From JBFWMG01 sp050251715 (GTDB lineage: Bacteria; Desulfobacterota; Desulfovibrionia; Desulfovibrionales; Desulfovibrionaceae): 64,000 nt of DNA. Under the pieces are notes generated by a model, which did not search any database, was not told the DNA's origin, and saw nothing but the letters and a program-made list of their open reading frames with translations. The translations under genes were made by a program, and so were the position numbers. The stretch covers positions 1-64,000 of the forward strand of contig JBFWMG010000014.1 of the NCBI GenBank assembly GCA_050251715.1. Direction: 5' to 3'. The number at the start of each line of letters is the position of its first letter. The first letter of the stretch is position 1. Below, one piece after another: positions 35,325 to 44,255 of the stretch.

Positions 35325-37100
35325 ATGGGCATACAAGGATGGACCTATCTGATGGTGGGCATCACCTTCACCATCTATCTGACCATCGCGTGGATGTCGC
35401 GCGTGAAGGACACCAAGGGCTTTTATGTGGCGGGCGGCGGCGTGCCGCCGCTGGCCAACGGCATGGCCACGGCCGCCGACTGGATGAGCGCCGCGTCGTT
35501 CATCTCCATGGCCGGACTCATTTCATTCATGGGCTATACTGGCTGTATCTATCTGATGGGCTGGACCGGCGGCTACGTGCTGCTCGCGTTGCTGCTCGCG
35601 CCCTATCTGCGCAAGTTCGGCAAGTTCACGGTGCCGGATTTCGTGGGCGACCGCTATTACTCCTCCACCGCCCGCGTGGTGGCGCTCATCTGCGCCATCT
35701 TCGTCTCGCTCACCTACGTGGCGGGCCAGATGCGCGGCGTGGGCATCGTGTTCTCCCGCTTCCTGGAAGTGGACGTGAACACCGGCGTGGTCATCGGCAT
35801 GATAATCGTGTTCCTGTATGCGGGCCTGGGCGGCATGAAGGGCATCACCTGGACCCAGGTGGCGCAGTACCTCGTGCTCACCGTGGCCTTCCTCATCCCG
35901 GCGGTGGCCATTTCGGCCAAGATCACGGGCAACCCCATTCCCCAGCTCGGCTTCGGCGGCACCATCGCCTCGGGCGCGGATGCGGGCAAGCACCTGCTGC
36001 AAACCCTCAACCAGATAGGCGTGGACCTCGGCTTCAACGAATACACGGCCGCCTTTGGCAAGGGCAACAAGTCCATGATCGACGTGTTCTCCATCGCCAT
36101 GGCGCTCATGGTGGGCACCGCGGGCCTGCCGCACGTCATCATCCGGTTCTACACCGTGCCCAGCGTGCGCGCGGCGCGGCTGTCCGCTGGCTACGCGTTG
36201 CTGTTCATCGCCATTCTGTACACCACCGCCCCTGCCGTGGCCGCCTTTGCCCGGTACAACATGGTCAATTCGCTCAGCAACGTGGCCTATGCCGCCGCGC
36301 CGTCCTGGTTCAAGAACTGGGAGCGTACCGGCCTCATCGCCTGGATGGACAAGAACAACGACGGCGTGATCCAGTACCGGGCGGGCAAGCCGTTCGTGGG
36401 CAAGCCCGTGGCCTCGGGCCAGATCGGCGCCCAGGGCCAGCCCCTGCTCACCAACGCCCCCTCCGACTCGGGCAACGAGCTGTACGTGGACCGCGACATC
36501 ATGGTGCTGGCCAACCCAGAGATCGCCAATCTGCCCCCATGGGTCATCGCGCTGGTGGCGGCGGGCGGCCTGGCCGCGGCGTTGTCCACAGCCTCGGGGC
36601 TGCTCCTGGTCGTGGCCTCGTCCATCTCGCATGACCTCTACTATCGCATTCTCAACCGCAACGCCTCGGAAAAGCAGCGGCTCAGACTCGGTCGCGTGAT
36701 GATCGGCATCGCGGTGTGCGTGGCGGGCTATTTCGGCATCAACCCGCCCGGTTTCGTGGCCCAGGTGGTGGCCTTCGCCTTTGGCCTCGGCGCGTCGAGC
36801 TTCTTCCCGATCATCGTGCTCGGCATCTTCTGGAAGCGCGCCACGCGGGAAGGCGCCATTGCGGGCATGGTCTGCGGCATCGGCTTCACCATGCTCTACA
36901 TCATCCAGACCAAGTTCATGGGTGTGGGCTGGTGGTGCTTCGGCATCAGCCCCGAAGGCATCGGCACCGTGGGCATGGTGATAAACTTCATCATGACCAT
37001 CGGCGTGTCGCTCTTCACCCCGCCGCCTCCGCAGGCCATACAGGACATGGTCGAATCCGTGCGCATCCCCAGGGGCGCGGGCGCGGCGGTGGATCACTAA
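35325..37100 (+). CDS. Sodium:solute symporter, large subunit (ActP/VC2705 type)
   Basis: A 591-residue SSS-family permease with about 13 hydrophobic segments. Recognisable parts: VAGGGVPPLANGMATAADWM, MAGLISFMGYTGCIYLMGWT, VPDFVGDRYYSSTAR, LTYVAGQMRGVGIVFSRFLE and LAAALSTASGLLLVVASSIS (Na-binding Ser/Thr region). A hydrophilic loop of about 80 residues (335-410, NNDGVIQYRAGKPFVGKPVA) is typical of the subtype paired with DUF4212. Acetate or other monocarboxylate uptake is the likely role. AGGGAG precedes the ATG. A strong terminator follows, but the DUF294 and exonuclease genes continue in the same direction. Confidence 0.9.
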   Translation: MGIQGWTYLMVGITFTIYLTIAWMSRVKDTKGFYVAGGGVPPLANGMATAADWMSAASFISMAGLISFMGYTGCIYLMGWTGGYVLLALLLAPYLRKFGKFTVPDFVGDRYYSSTARVVALICAIFVSLTYVAGQMRGVGIVFSRFLEVDVNTGVVIGMIIVFLYAGLGGMKGITWTQVAQYLVLTVAFLIPAVAISAKITGNPIPQLGFGGTIASGADAGKHLLQTLNQIGVDLGFNEYTAAFGKGNKSMIDVFSIAMALMVGTAGLPHVIIRFYTVPSVRAARLSAGYALLFIAILYTTAPAVAAFARYNMVNSLSNVAYAAAPSWFKNWERTGLIAWMDKNNDGVIQYRAGKPFVGKPVASGQIGAQGQPLLTNAPSDSGNELYVDRDIMVLANPEIANLPPWVIALVAAGGLAAALSTASGLLLVVASSISHDLYYRILNRNASEKQRLRLGRVMIGIAVCVAGYFGINPPGFVAQVVAFAFGLGASSFFPIIVLGIFWKRATREGAIAGMVCGIGFTMLYIIQTKFMGVGWWCFGISPEGIGTVGMVINFIMTIGVSLFTPPPPQAIQDMVESVRIPRGAGAAVDH

Positions 37101-37110
37101 CATTCGCAAC

Positions 37111-37143
37111 AAGGCGCGGGGGATCATCCCCCGCGCCTTTTTT
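37111..37143 (+). terminator. Rho-independent terminator after symporter
   Basis: AAGGCGCGGGGGA-TCA-TCCCCCGCGCCTT 13-bp stem followed by four T residues. Confidence 0.9.
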
Positions 37144-37191
37144 AATATCCGGGCCGTCAGGGCGCGGCTTGGCGTGACAAACGGGGGCTTT

Positions 37192-39177
37192 ATGTTTTAT
37201 CCCTTATTCGGAAGAAAAACCGCCACCGATCAACCCAAGCCAGGAATGCACATGGCCTACCCCGGCGCGTCCTCGGCAGAGCCGGAAATCGTTCTCGATT
37301 TCCTGCGGCGCACCCTGCCTTTTTCAGACCTGGGCGAGAAAACCCTCGCCTGGCTGGCGCGCCAATGCCTGGTGGACTTTCAGCCCAAGGGCGCGCGCAT
37401 CCTGAGCCGGGGCGTCACCGACGTGGAGGGATTGTTCATCATCCAGCAGGGCGGCGTGCGGCTGTATCTGTGCGACGACGCGGGCGAGGAAAACCTGGCC
37501 GATTTCCGGGGCGAGGGCGACACCGTGGGCGGCCTGGCGCTGCTGCGCGGCGGGCGGGCCGACATGGACGCCGAGACCGTGGAGGACACCTTTTTCTTCG
37601 TGTTGCCCAAACAGGTCTTCCTGGAACTCTTCGAGCAGCATCCCTTCATCGCCCAGCATTTCGTACGCGATTTTTCCGACAACTACATTGCCAAGGCCTT
37701 TGACGAACTGCGCGGCAAGAAACTTTCCGCCGCCACGGAAAGCGGGCTCTACCTCTTCAGCACGCGCCTGGGCGACCTGGTGGGGCGCGACATCGTGACC
37801 CTGGCCATGGGCAGCACCATTCAGGACGCTGCCATGCGCATGTACCGGGAAGGCGTGGGCTCGCTGTGCGTCACCGACCCGTCGGGCGAGATCAACGGCA
37901 TCGTCACGGACAAGGATTTGCGCAAGGCCGTGGCCCTGGGCATGGACCACGGCGCGACCATCGAGACCATCATGTCCACGCCCGTGTTGACCATGGACGC
38001 GGGCTCGATCTGTTTCGACGCCCTGTTCACCATGATGTCGCGCAACATCCACCACCTGGCCGTGGAGCGCGGCGGCACGGTGGCGGGCATGGTCACCTCG
38101 CACGACATCATGGTCATGCAGGGCAAGTCGCCCATGGCGCTGTTCCGCGAGATCAAGGCCCAGCGCACCTTCGAGGGGCTGTATCCCCTGGGGGGCAAGG
38201 CGCCGCAGCTCATCCGCACCCTGGTGGAGGAGGGGGCCAAGGCCGGGCACATCACCCGCATGGTGGCCGTGCTCAACGACATGCTGCTGGAGCGGTGCAT
38301 CGAACTGCTCACCGAGGAGCTGGGGCCCGCGCCCGCGCCCTTCACCTTCCTGCTCATGGGCAGCGAGGGCCGCCGCGAGCAGACCTTCGCCACGGACCAG
38401 GACAACGCCCTGGTCTGGCGCGACAGCGGCGACGAGATCGTGGACCGCGCCGCGGCCTATTATTTCACCGTGTTCACGGAAAAGCTCACGGAGCACCTGG
38501 TGTGCTGTGGCTTCCCCCGCTGTCCGGGCGGCATCATGGCCTCCAACCCCAAGTGGCGGCAGCCCTTCCCGCTGTGGCGCGGCTATTTCGAGGACTGGAT
38601 CACCGTGCCCGAGCCCCAGGAGATCCTGAACGCCACCATCTTTTTCGATTTCCGCTGCGGCCACGGCGACCTGGAGATGGCCGAAAGCCTGCGCAACCAC
38701 GTGGCGCGCCACGCGGCCCGCGAAGAGGTCTTTCTGCGGTTTTTGGCCGCCGATTGCCTCAAGATGCGGCCGCCCCTTTCCTTCTTCAAGAATTTCATCG
38801 TGGAAAAGGACGGCGCGCACCGCAACACCCTGGACATCAAGACCAGGGGCATCACCCCGTTCACGGATTTCGCCCGCGTGCTGGCGCTCAAGCACGGCAT
38901 CCGCGAGACCAACACCCTGGGGCGGCTGGACGCCCTGGCCGGGGGCGGCCATCTGTCCAACGAGCTCTACATCGACACCCGCGAGGCCTACGAATTCCTC
39001 ATGCAGCTGCGCATCGTGCACCAACTGGAGCTGGTGGAGCAGGGCAGGGTGCCGGACAACCATTTCGATCCCGCCAAACTCTCGGAACTGGAAAAGCGGA
39101 CCCTCAAGGAGGCGTTCGCGGTCATCGGACGCATCCAGTCGTTGCTCAAGGAAGTGTTTAGGCTGGACATGGTGTAG
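37192..39177 (+). CDS. cNMP-CBS-DUF294 nucleotidyltransferase-like regulator
   Basis: A 661-residue multidomain protein. An N-terminal cyclic-nucleotide-binding-like domain (about 20-140; LFIIQQGGVRLYLCDDAGEE) is followed by two CBS motifs (about 180-310; MYREGVGSLCVTDPSGEING and MMSRNIHHLAVERGGTVAGM), then DUF294 with the nucleotidyltransferase-like motif LLMGSEGRREQTFATDQDNA and a C-terminal helical part. GlnD-like catalysis is possible because GS-x9-DxD-type residues are present. Such proteins cluster with SSS permeases and exonuclease genes and probably tune transport. I chose ATG 37192, with GGGGG before it; GTG 37174 is possible. Confidence 0.85.
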   Translation: MFYPLFGRKTATDQPKPGMHMAYPGASSAEPEIVLDFLRRTLPFSDLGEKTLAWLARQCLVDFQPKGARILSRGVTDVEGLFIIQQGGVRLYLCDDAGEENLADFRGEGDTVGGLALLRGGRADMDAETVEDTFFFVLPKQVFLELFEQHPFIAQHFVRDFSDNYIAKAFDELRGKKLSAATESGLYLFSTRLGDLVGRDIVTLAMGSTIQDAAMRMYREGVGSLCVTDPSGEINGIVTDKDLRKAVALGMDHGATIETIMSTPVLTMDAGSICFDALFTMMSRNIHHLAVERGGTVAGMVTSHDIMVMQGKSPMALFREIKAQRTFEGLYPLGGKAPQLIRTLVEEGAKAGHITRMVAVLNDMLLERCIELLTEELGPAPAPFTFLLMGSEGRREQTFATDQDNALVWRDSGDEIVDRAAAYYFTVFTEKLTEHLVCCGFPRCPGGIMASNPKWRQPFPLWRGYFEDWITVPEPQEILNATIFFDFRCGHGDLEMAESLRNHVARHAAREEVFLRFLAADCLKMRPPLSFFKNFIVEKDGAHRNTLDIKTRGITPFTDFARVLALKHGIRETNTLGRLDALAGGGHLSNELYIDTREAYEFLMQLRIVHQLELVEQGRVPDNHFDPAKLSELEKRTLKEAFAVIGRIQSLLKEVFRLDMV

Positions 39178-39179
39178 CC

Positions 39180-39929
39180 ATGGGCTGGTTCGACGGCATG
39201 TGGAACGATTCGGAAACCGTGCGCAAGCTGCGCGGTTTCCTGGGCCGCGCGCCCGCGCATCCGCTCCTGCGGCGCAACCGGGATTTTTTCACCGCCTTTA
39301 ACCAGGAACGCCCTCTGACCGACTATACCTTTGTGGTGGCGGACACGGAGCTGACCGGCCTGGACCCGCGCGCGGACGCCATCGTATCCATTGGCGCGGT
39401 GCGGGTGCGCGGCATGCGCGTGGACATGGCCGACACCTACTACAGCCTGGTCTGCCCGGACCGGTCGCTGCCCAAGCTGTCCACGCTCATCCACCGCATC
39501 ACGCCGCAGGAGGTGTGCGCCGCGCCCGGCATGGCCGAGGTGCTGCCGGGATTCGTGGAATACCTGGGCGACTCGCTGCTGGTGGGGCATCACGTGGGGC
39601 TGGACGTCACCTTTCTCAACCGCGCGGCGCGGCGCGTGCTGGGCGCGGGGCTGTATACGCCGTGTCTGGACACCCTGCGCCTGGCGCAGGTCTACCAGGC
39701 CGAGTTGTGGGAAGACTATTACGACCAGTTCAACCTGAACGTGTCGTACAACCTGGGGCATCTGGCGCGCCAGTACGGGCTGCCGCTTTTTGCCCAGCAC
39801 AACGCGTTGCAGGACGCGCTGCAGACCGCCTACCTGTTCCTGTTCCTGGTCAGGAAGCTGCACCGGGGCGGCATCCACACCCTGCGCGACCTGTACCTGG
39901 CCGGACGCAGCTGGCGCTGGTATTTCTAG
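39180..39929 (+). CDS. DnaQ-family 3'-5' exonuclease
   Basis: A 249-residue DEDDh exonuclease with all three motifs: ExoI VVADTELTGLDPRADAIVSI, ExoII LLVGHHVGLDVTFLN, and ExoIII HNALQDALQTAYLF with its His and Asp. It begins 2 bp after the DUF294 gene stop, so the two are translationally linked. The same pair next to SSS permeases occurs in other proteobacteria. The nuclease substrate is unknown; a role in small RNA or nucleotide signalling at the transporter is inference. It is shorter than the DNA polymerase III epsilon-specific architecture and has no polymerase-binding tail. Confidence 0.88.
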   Translation: MGWFDGMWNDSETVRKLRGFLGRAPAHPLLRRNRDFFTAFNQERPLTDYTFVVADTELTGLDPRADAIVSIGAVRVRGMRVDMADTYYSLVCPDRSLPKLSTLIHRITPQEVCAAPGMAEVLPGFVEYLGDSLLVGHHVGLDVTFLNRAARRVLGAGLYTPCLDTLRLAQVYQAELWEDYYDQFNLNVSYNLGHLARQYGLPLFAQHNALQDALQTAYLFLFLVRKLHRGGIHTLRDLYLAGRSWRWYF

Positions 39930-39987
39930 AGGCGCGCCGGGCCGCGTGGCGGGGCGTGGCCCTGGGCAAACATCGTAGGAGCACGTC

Positions 39988-40287
39988 ATGAGCGTTATCG
40001 TGGACCTGTCGATTTTTCCGGTGGGCAAGGGCGAATCGCTGGCCGGGCCGGTGGCCCGGGCCGTGGGCATCATCCAGGCCTCGGGGCTGGATCACGTGTT
40101 CGGCCCCATGGGCACGGCCATCGAGGGCGAGTGGGACGAGGTCATGGCCGTGGTGGACCGCTGCCGCGAGGCGCTGCACGAGGACGCCGAACGGGTGTAC
40201 ATGACGCTCAAGGTGGATTCGCGCCAGGGGCGCAAGGGCGGGCTGACGGCCAAGGCCGAGGCCGTGCGGCGCAGGCTGGGCGGTTGA
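39988..40287 (+). CDS. MTH1187/YkoF-type thiamine-binding protein
   Basis: A 99-residue single-domain protein: MSVIVDLSIFPVGKGESLAG, VGIIQASGLDHVFGPMGTAI and VYMTLKVDSRQGRKGGL. MTH1187-family proteins are ferredoxin-like folds; relatives (YkoF) bind the hydroxymethylpyrimidine part of thiamine. No thiamine genes or TPP riboswitch are near, so the physiological role here is uncertain. GTAGGAG precedes the ATG. It follows the exonuclease gene by 58 bp and may be cotranscribed. Confidence 0.85.
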   Translation: MSVIVDLSIFPVGKGESLAGPVARAVGIIQASGLDHVFGPMGTAIEGEWDEVMAVVDRCREALHEDAERVYMTLKVDSRQGRKGGLTAKAEAVRRRLGG

Positions 40288-40608
40288 GGCCGACGTGGCG
40301 TGGAGGGGCGGTGTGTTACGCCGCACCTGGCTGGCTGCGGGCCGCAAAAAGGCCCGGAGGCACCGTGCGGGGTTTTGTCCCTAGAACCTTGCAAGTTTTA
40401 CGTGTTGGTTCTTGAGTAGTTGGTTCTGGTGCGAAAAGACCGTCACGGGTGCCCCAGGCCTGCTTTCGCTTTGTGAAAAAACATATCACACCCCGCCGCA
40501 TAATTCCAGTAAATCCTTTGTTGATGGGCCTTGAGCGCATATCCTGCTATTGCCATGGGTTGTGGAAAACATGGCAGGGGCGGGGCGGTGGCCAGCGCCC
40601 GGAACGGC
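40288..40608. other. Intergenic region between convergent genes
   Basis: About 320 bp. A GTTGGTTCT duplication (around 40403 and 40419) is the only repeat noted. No gene or clear terminator. Confidence 0.5.
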
Positions 40609-41661
40609 CTATGGCAAGGGCGTGGCAGGCCGTTGTTCCGGCCGGGACGCCGCGCCGGGCGTGGCGCTTATGCGCACGATGCGCATGTCGTACGGGCCGA
40701 AGACGCGCAGCGTGTCGGGAACCAGGCCCGGGCAGACCTGGCGGGCCATGCCAAACGCCCCGTCCCATGTGGCAGCGGCCAGGTGGACGCGACCGACGTT
40801 GAAGGAATCCAAGGCGGACGGCGTGGGTTGCAGCGCCACGCCCTGCGCCGTGAGCACGACATAGCGGTGGTGATACGTTTGGCCATTGCGCATGAGGGCG
40901 CGCTCGGGCGCCGCATGTTTCACCGTCTCAAGCGCCACGCCCGCGTCCGGGGCGAGGGTCAGGGTGACGAAATACAGATAGCCGCTTGATGTCCACGTCT
41001 CTAATTTTTCGGCTGGGTGCATGGCGATCCGTATGCCCGTCACGTTGCCGCAGGACACCGGGAACGCGGGTTCGGCAATGGGCTGGGGCAACGGAGGCGG
41101 AAAGCGGTGCGAGAGGGGAGGGCCGTCCGGTTGTCCGGGTTTTCCGGAGCGGGCGCGCCAGTGGCGCCGCATCCGCTCGGAAGGCGCTTGGCCTGGGATG
41201 CGCACCGTGGTGGGCGCCTTGTCCGGGCAGATCATGCGCGCGGTCTGAAGCGCTCTTTCCTTGTCAATGATCGTCAAGATAATGCCGTTGTCCCCATAAC
41301 CGTCCCAGACAGGGTCGTCGCTCCGTACGTATGTCCCGTTGGCGCGCACCGCCATGTCCCGCTTGGCGGCTTCCCGCCCGTCGTATGCGTATTTCCTGAA
41401 CGGCGCGTGGTCGATGGCCTTGCGCAGCATGGCGCCGCCGTCCTGCGTCAGCTCTATCGCCAGGATGTGGACGAAGCAGTCGTCCGTCTGGAGATAGTCG
41501 TGGGTGTTGAGTATCCTGTACACGTCCATGTCCGCGACGTTGTTGCAGGACACGTCGAACGCCTGCCGCGCATGGGCCAGGGATGGCAGCATGAGGGCGA
41601 GGAAAAGGAGTATGGCGGGGATGGCCCTGGTCTTTTCGGATGGCATGGAAACAATGCGCAT
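40609..41661 (-). CDS. Exported protein with two copies of an unknown two-cysteine domain
   Basis: A 350-residue exported protein. A signal peptide (IPAILLFLALMLPSLAHA) precedes domain 1 (about 33-165: VSCNNVADMDVYRILNTHD, RANGTYVRSDDPVWDGYGD, ALQTARMICPDKAP), a Pro/Arg-rich linker (about 170-210), and domain 2 (about 215-330: VSCGNVTGIRIAMHPAEKLE, GAFGMARQVCPGLVPDTL). The SC-x(n)-CP pair probably forms a disulfide. The same domain makes up both upstream genes, so four domains lie in tandem. AAAGGG precedes the ATG at 41661. I do not recognise the family. Confidence 0.68.
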   Translation of the reverse strand: MRIVSMPSEKTRAIPAILLFLALMLPSLAHARQAFDVSCNNVADMDVYRILNTHDYLQTDDCFVHILAIELTQDGGAMLRKAIDHAPFRKYAYDGREAAKRDMAVRANGTYVRSDDPVWDGYGDNGIILTIIDKERALQTARMICPDKAPTTVRIPGQAPSERMRRHWRARSGKPGQPDGPPLSHRFPPPLPQPIAEPAFPVSCGNVTGIRIAMHPAEKLETWTSSGYLYFVTLTLAPDAGVALETVKHAAPERALMRNGQTYHHRYVVLTAQGVALQPTPSALDSFNVGRVHLAAATWDGAFGMARQVCPGLVPDTLRVFGPYDMRIVRISATPGAASRPEQRPATPLP

Positions 41662-41742
41662 TGTCAAACCCTTTCGAAAGCAATGAGGCATTCCGGCATG
41701 CCGGGAATCCCCTGGTTTCACGCCGCTGCGGGGCACGCGGCA

Positions 41743-42246
41743 TCAGTCGTGAACGGACATGTATTCCGGCTCCCGGGCGGGGCATATCATGCGGGCGAGC
41801 CGGAAGGCGTCTTCCTTGCGGACAAGCGGGAAGGCGATCTGGTTTTTGTAGAAGACCGTGGACAGGGGGGCGTCGCTGTACGTGACGGTTCCGTTCGCCA
41901 GTATGCCGAAGACCACTTTGGGATATGTTTTCCCCTTGAACTCGATCATGGCCGGTTGCTCAACCGCGTAGATGGCCCGCAACCGCGTTGCCGCTTCGGG
42001 CGTGAGGCGGATGTTCACGTTGTAGTAAAAGCCGGTTGGCGACTCGGGTGGAAAAACGCTTGTCTCGCATTTGAAGATGGTGAGCTTGTCGATGTCCTCG
42101 CAGGCCAGGGGCAGTTTCGTTGCCGCATGGGCGCTGGCCGCCGTCATGGCGCACAGCAGAAGCGCCAATGCGCACGTCATGGCTATGCGCGTCGTGTACG
42201 TCCTAGGCGTGGGAATATGTGCCGCGTGCCGTCTTGCCGTGGGCAT
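41743..42246 (-). CDS. Exported single-domain paralogue
   Basis: A 167-residue exported protein with a long N-region and hydrophobic signal segment (MTCALALLLCAMTAASAHA) followed by one copy of the two-cysteine domain: LACEDIDKLTIFKCETSVFP, ILANGTVTYSDAPLSTVFYK, EDAFRLARMICPAREPE. The start codon overlaps the stop of the upstream gene as TAATG, so translation is coupled; a later start at 42180 would also give a normal signal peptide. Probably periplasmic. Function unknown. Confidence 0.68.
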   Translation of the reverse strand: MPTARRHAAHIPTPRTYTTRIAMTCALALLLCAMTAASAHAATKLPLACEDIDKLTIFKCETSVFPPESPTGFYYNVNIRLTPEAATRLRAIYAVEQPAMIEFKGKTYPKVVFGILANGTVTYSDAPLSTVFYKNQIAFPLVRKEDAFRLARMICPAREPEYMSVHD

Positions 42247-42689
42247 TACAAATCACGGTTGTCGATGAAGGTGTCCGGAACCATGGACGGGCATATGGTG
42301 CGCGCCGCCGCGAAGGCGTCGTCCTTGCGTAGCTTGGTAATGATGACGAGCGGTTGGTGGTATGAGTCCCATGGGGGGGCATCGCTGCGGATGACCGTGC
42401 CGTTGGCGATGATGGCGATCTCCGTGTGGGTGACCACGCCACCGGCAAAGGGGATGCGCGATGGCGGCGCGGCGTCGTATATCCTGGCCAGCGGCTCGCG
42501 GGAGGCCTCTTTGATTTTCAGGAGGAGGGCATAGGCATATCCGTCATCGGACGTGATATCCATGTATTTTGTCTCGCTACGCATGATGATGATACCGTTG
42601 AGGTCATCACATGATATGGGCAGATCGGCCCGTGCCATGGCCAGGGTGGGCCAGAGCAGCAGGACGAGGCATGCGACCGTTCGCGTCAT
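42246..42689 (-). CDS. Exported single-domain paralogue
   Basis: A 147-residue exported protein: signal peptide VACLVLLLWPTLAMARA, then the domain ISCDDLNGIIIMRSETKYMD, IIANGTVIRSDAPPWDSYHQ and DAFAAARTICPSMVPDTF. The two cysteines are conserved with its paralogues. It begins 5 bp after the HPNCQC-motif gene and overlaps the next gene, so the four genes form one operon. Function unknown; tandem duplication of a small exported protein beside an unrelated small gene suggests immunity-like or inhibitor roles, which is inference. Confidence 0.7.
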   Translation of the reverse strand: MTRTVACLVLLLWPTLAMARADLPISCDDLNGIIIMRSETKYMDITSDDGYAYALLLKIKEASREPLARIYDAAPPSRIPFAGGVVTHTEIAIIANGTVIRSDAPPWDSYHQPLVIITKLRKDDAFAAARTICPSMVPDTFIDNRDL

Positions 42690-42694
42690 GGCTT

Positions 42695-43258
42695 CTATCC
42701 TTCTATGGCGTACTGGAGTGATACGTTGTCACCCCCTCTCGAATGCAGCGTAACGGTCCACGGCACAGGGTATTCACTCAATTTTGTAAGGCTGTGCGTA
42801 TACACCTTGCTGACGCACAAATGGCCCGATCCGGCGCGCTCGCACGCGTCAACGGTGATCCATACGCCGGGACAACCAAACGCCATATTGCCCACCGTGA
42901 CTGATATTTTTTGTCCTCCCTCGAATGTGTGCGTCTTGTAGGCATCATACCCCTCCAATGTATCGTAAATGCTCACAACCGGAATGGGATTTTTGCGTAT
43001 CTCGCACTGGCAGTTGGGGTGCGGGCGTTGGGGTTCCTTCAGGTATTGCATGTTGGCCATGGCCTTGCAGGCCTTGCAGGCGTCGGGTTTGGGGTGCACG
43101 GTCCAATAGAACGCCTGCCGGTCGTCGGCCATGCCCCCCTGCCGGGACTGCCGGACAGGGGCATGCCGCGCCCCCCGCGACGAAACCCCGGCCATGTGCT
43201 TGGGCAGGCCGTGCACACGCTGCTCGTCCCCGATGTGTTGCCATTTTCCGTTGCGCAT
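42695..43258 (-). CDS. Small protein with CxxC...HPNCQC zinc-like motif
   Basis: A 187-residue protein without a signal peptide. AAGGAG lies 8 nt before the ATG at 43258. The N-terminal half has basic segments and a cysteine cluster, DACKACKAMANMQ followed by RPHPNCQCEIRKNP, which could bind zinc. HPNCxC motifs occur at the end of phage SPP1 gp7/Mu F-type head-morphogenesis proteins and some toxin modules. The C-terminal half is beta-rich (KISVTVGNMAFGCPGVWITV, YPVPWTVTLHSRGGDNVSL) with two more cysteines. It heads an operon with three exported paralogues. No family assigned with confidence. Confidence 0.6.
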   Translation of the reverse strand: MRNGKWQHIGDEQRVHGLPKHMAGVSSRGARHAPVRQSRQGGMADDRQAFYWTVHPKPDACKACKAMANMQYLKEPQRPHPNCQCEIRKNPIPVVSIYDTLEGYDAYKTHTFEGGQKISVTVGNMAFGCPGVWITVDACERAGSGHLCVSKVYTHSLTKLSEYPVPWTVTLHSRGGDNVSLQYAIEG

Positions 43259-43590
43259 GATGATTTCTCCTTGAATATAGGGTTTGGCGTTTGCTGTCCA
43301 GGCGTGATTGCCGCGTAGTATGCAAGGTCGCAAGCCTGCCGTCGGCGGTTGTCGGTCGTGAAAATGCGTATCTGCCATGGTTGTCAATGTGGTGACGTAT
43401 CATTTTATAATATGGCATGTAAGAGGCAAGGCGCGTTTTCTGCGCCCTTCCTTGCCGTGGGATGGCCTGCGGCTCTTCCGGGCGCCCCCGCCGGGTTCTC
43501 GTCCGCGTTCGCCGCACGCTTTTCCCCACACCATGCGGTTTCGGACAATTCCCCATTTTACAAACCGCCACCCCCCCGGTATAAGGCGGC
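43259..43590. other. Divergent intergenic region
   Basis: About 330 bp between the four-gene unknown operon and the PAP2 gene. It has AT-rich patches near 43380-43420 suitable for promoters. No gene supported. Confidence 0.5.
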
Positions 43591-44241
43591 ATGCCCCCGC
43601 CGCGCTCCTTTGACCAGCCCGCGCCAGCCGCGCCGTTCGCCGTCATGGCGTGGCATTATGCGTTGGTGGCGCTGCCGCTCGTGCTGGCCCTGGTCCTGGT
43701 CAATGCCGCCGTGGGCGCGGACCGCGCGGTGTACGCGTTCTTCAGCGCCCAGCGCGACGCGCATCCGCTCGTCAAGGCGGGCCTGCGCGGGGTGACCGAC
43801 TGGGGCAACGCCCTGTTCTACGTGGTGTACGCCGCGCTGCTGGCGCGGGGGCTGGCCACGGGCGACAAGCCCCTGGTGCGGTTCGTGCTGCTGTACGGCG
43901 CGGCGCAGCTGGTGGTGGCGTTGTGCCTGGTGCACGGCATCAAGATCGCCATTGGCCGTCCGCGCCCCGACGTGGAAGGCTTTTTTCAGCCGTTCAGCAC
44001 GGCCTCGGCGTTCAATTCGCTGCCCTCGGGGCATACCACCGAGATCATGGGCGCGGCCCTGCCCCTTGCCTTGTGGCGGCGGCGCGTGTGGCTTTCCCTT
44101 GCCCTGGGCGGGGTGGTGGCGCTGGTGGGATTTTCGCGCCTCTACCTGGGCATGCACCACATAAGCGACGTGGCCTTTGGGCTGGCGCTGGGCAGCCTGG
44201 CCGGATGCGCCGTGATCGCCTTCTGGAACAGGAACCCCTGA
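43591..44241 (+). CDS. PAP2-family membrane phosphatase
   Basis: A 216-residue membrane phosphatase with five to six hydrophobic segments. The three PAP2 motifs are clear: KIAIGRPRPD, PSGHTTE and SRLYLGMHHISDVAFG, giving the catalytic His pair, Arg and Asp. Substrate may be undecaprenyl pyrophosphate, phosphatidylglycerol phosphate or another lipid phosphate. The ArnT-like glycosyltransferase two genes downstream uses undecaprenyl-phosphate sugars, so lipid carrier recycling is a plausible link. AAGG precedes the ATG; a start at 43645 is also possible. Confidence 0.9.
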   Translation: MPPPRSFDQPAPAAPFAVMAWHYALVALPLVLALVLVNAAVGADRAVYAFFSAQRDAHPLVKAGLRGVTDWGNALFYVVYAALLARGLATGDKPLVRFVLLYGAAQLVVALCLVHGIKIAIGRPRPDVEGFFQPFSTASAFNSLPSGHTTEIMGAALPLALWRRRVWLSLALGGVVALVGFSRLYLGMHHISDVAFGLALGSLAGCAVIAFWNRNP

Positions 44242-44255
44242 CAGCCGGAGGTCTT

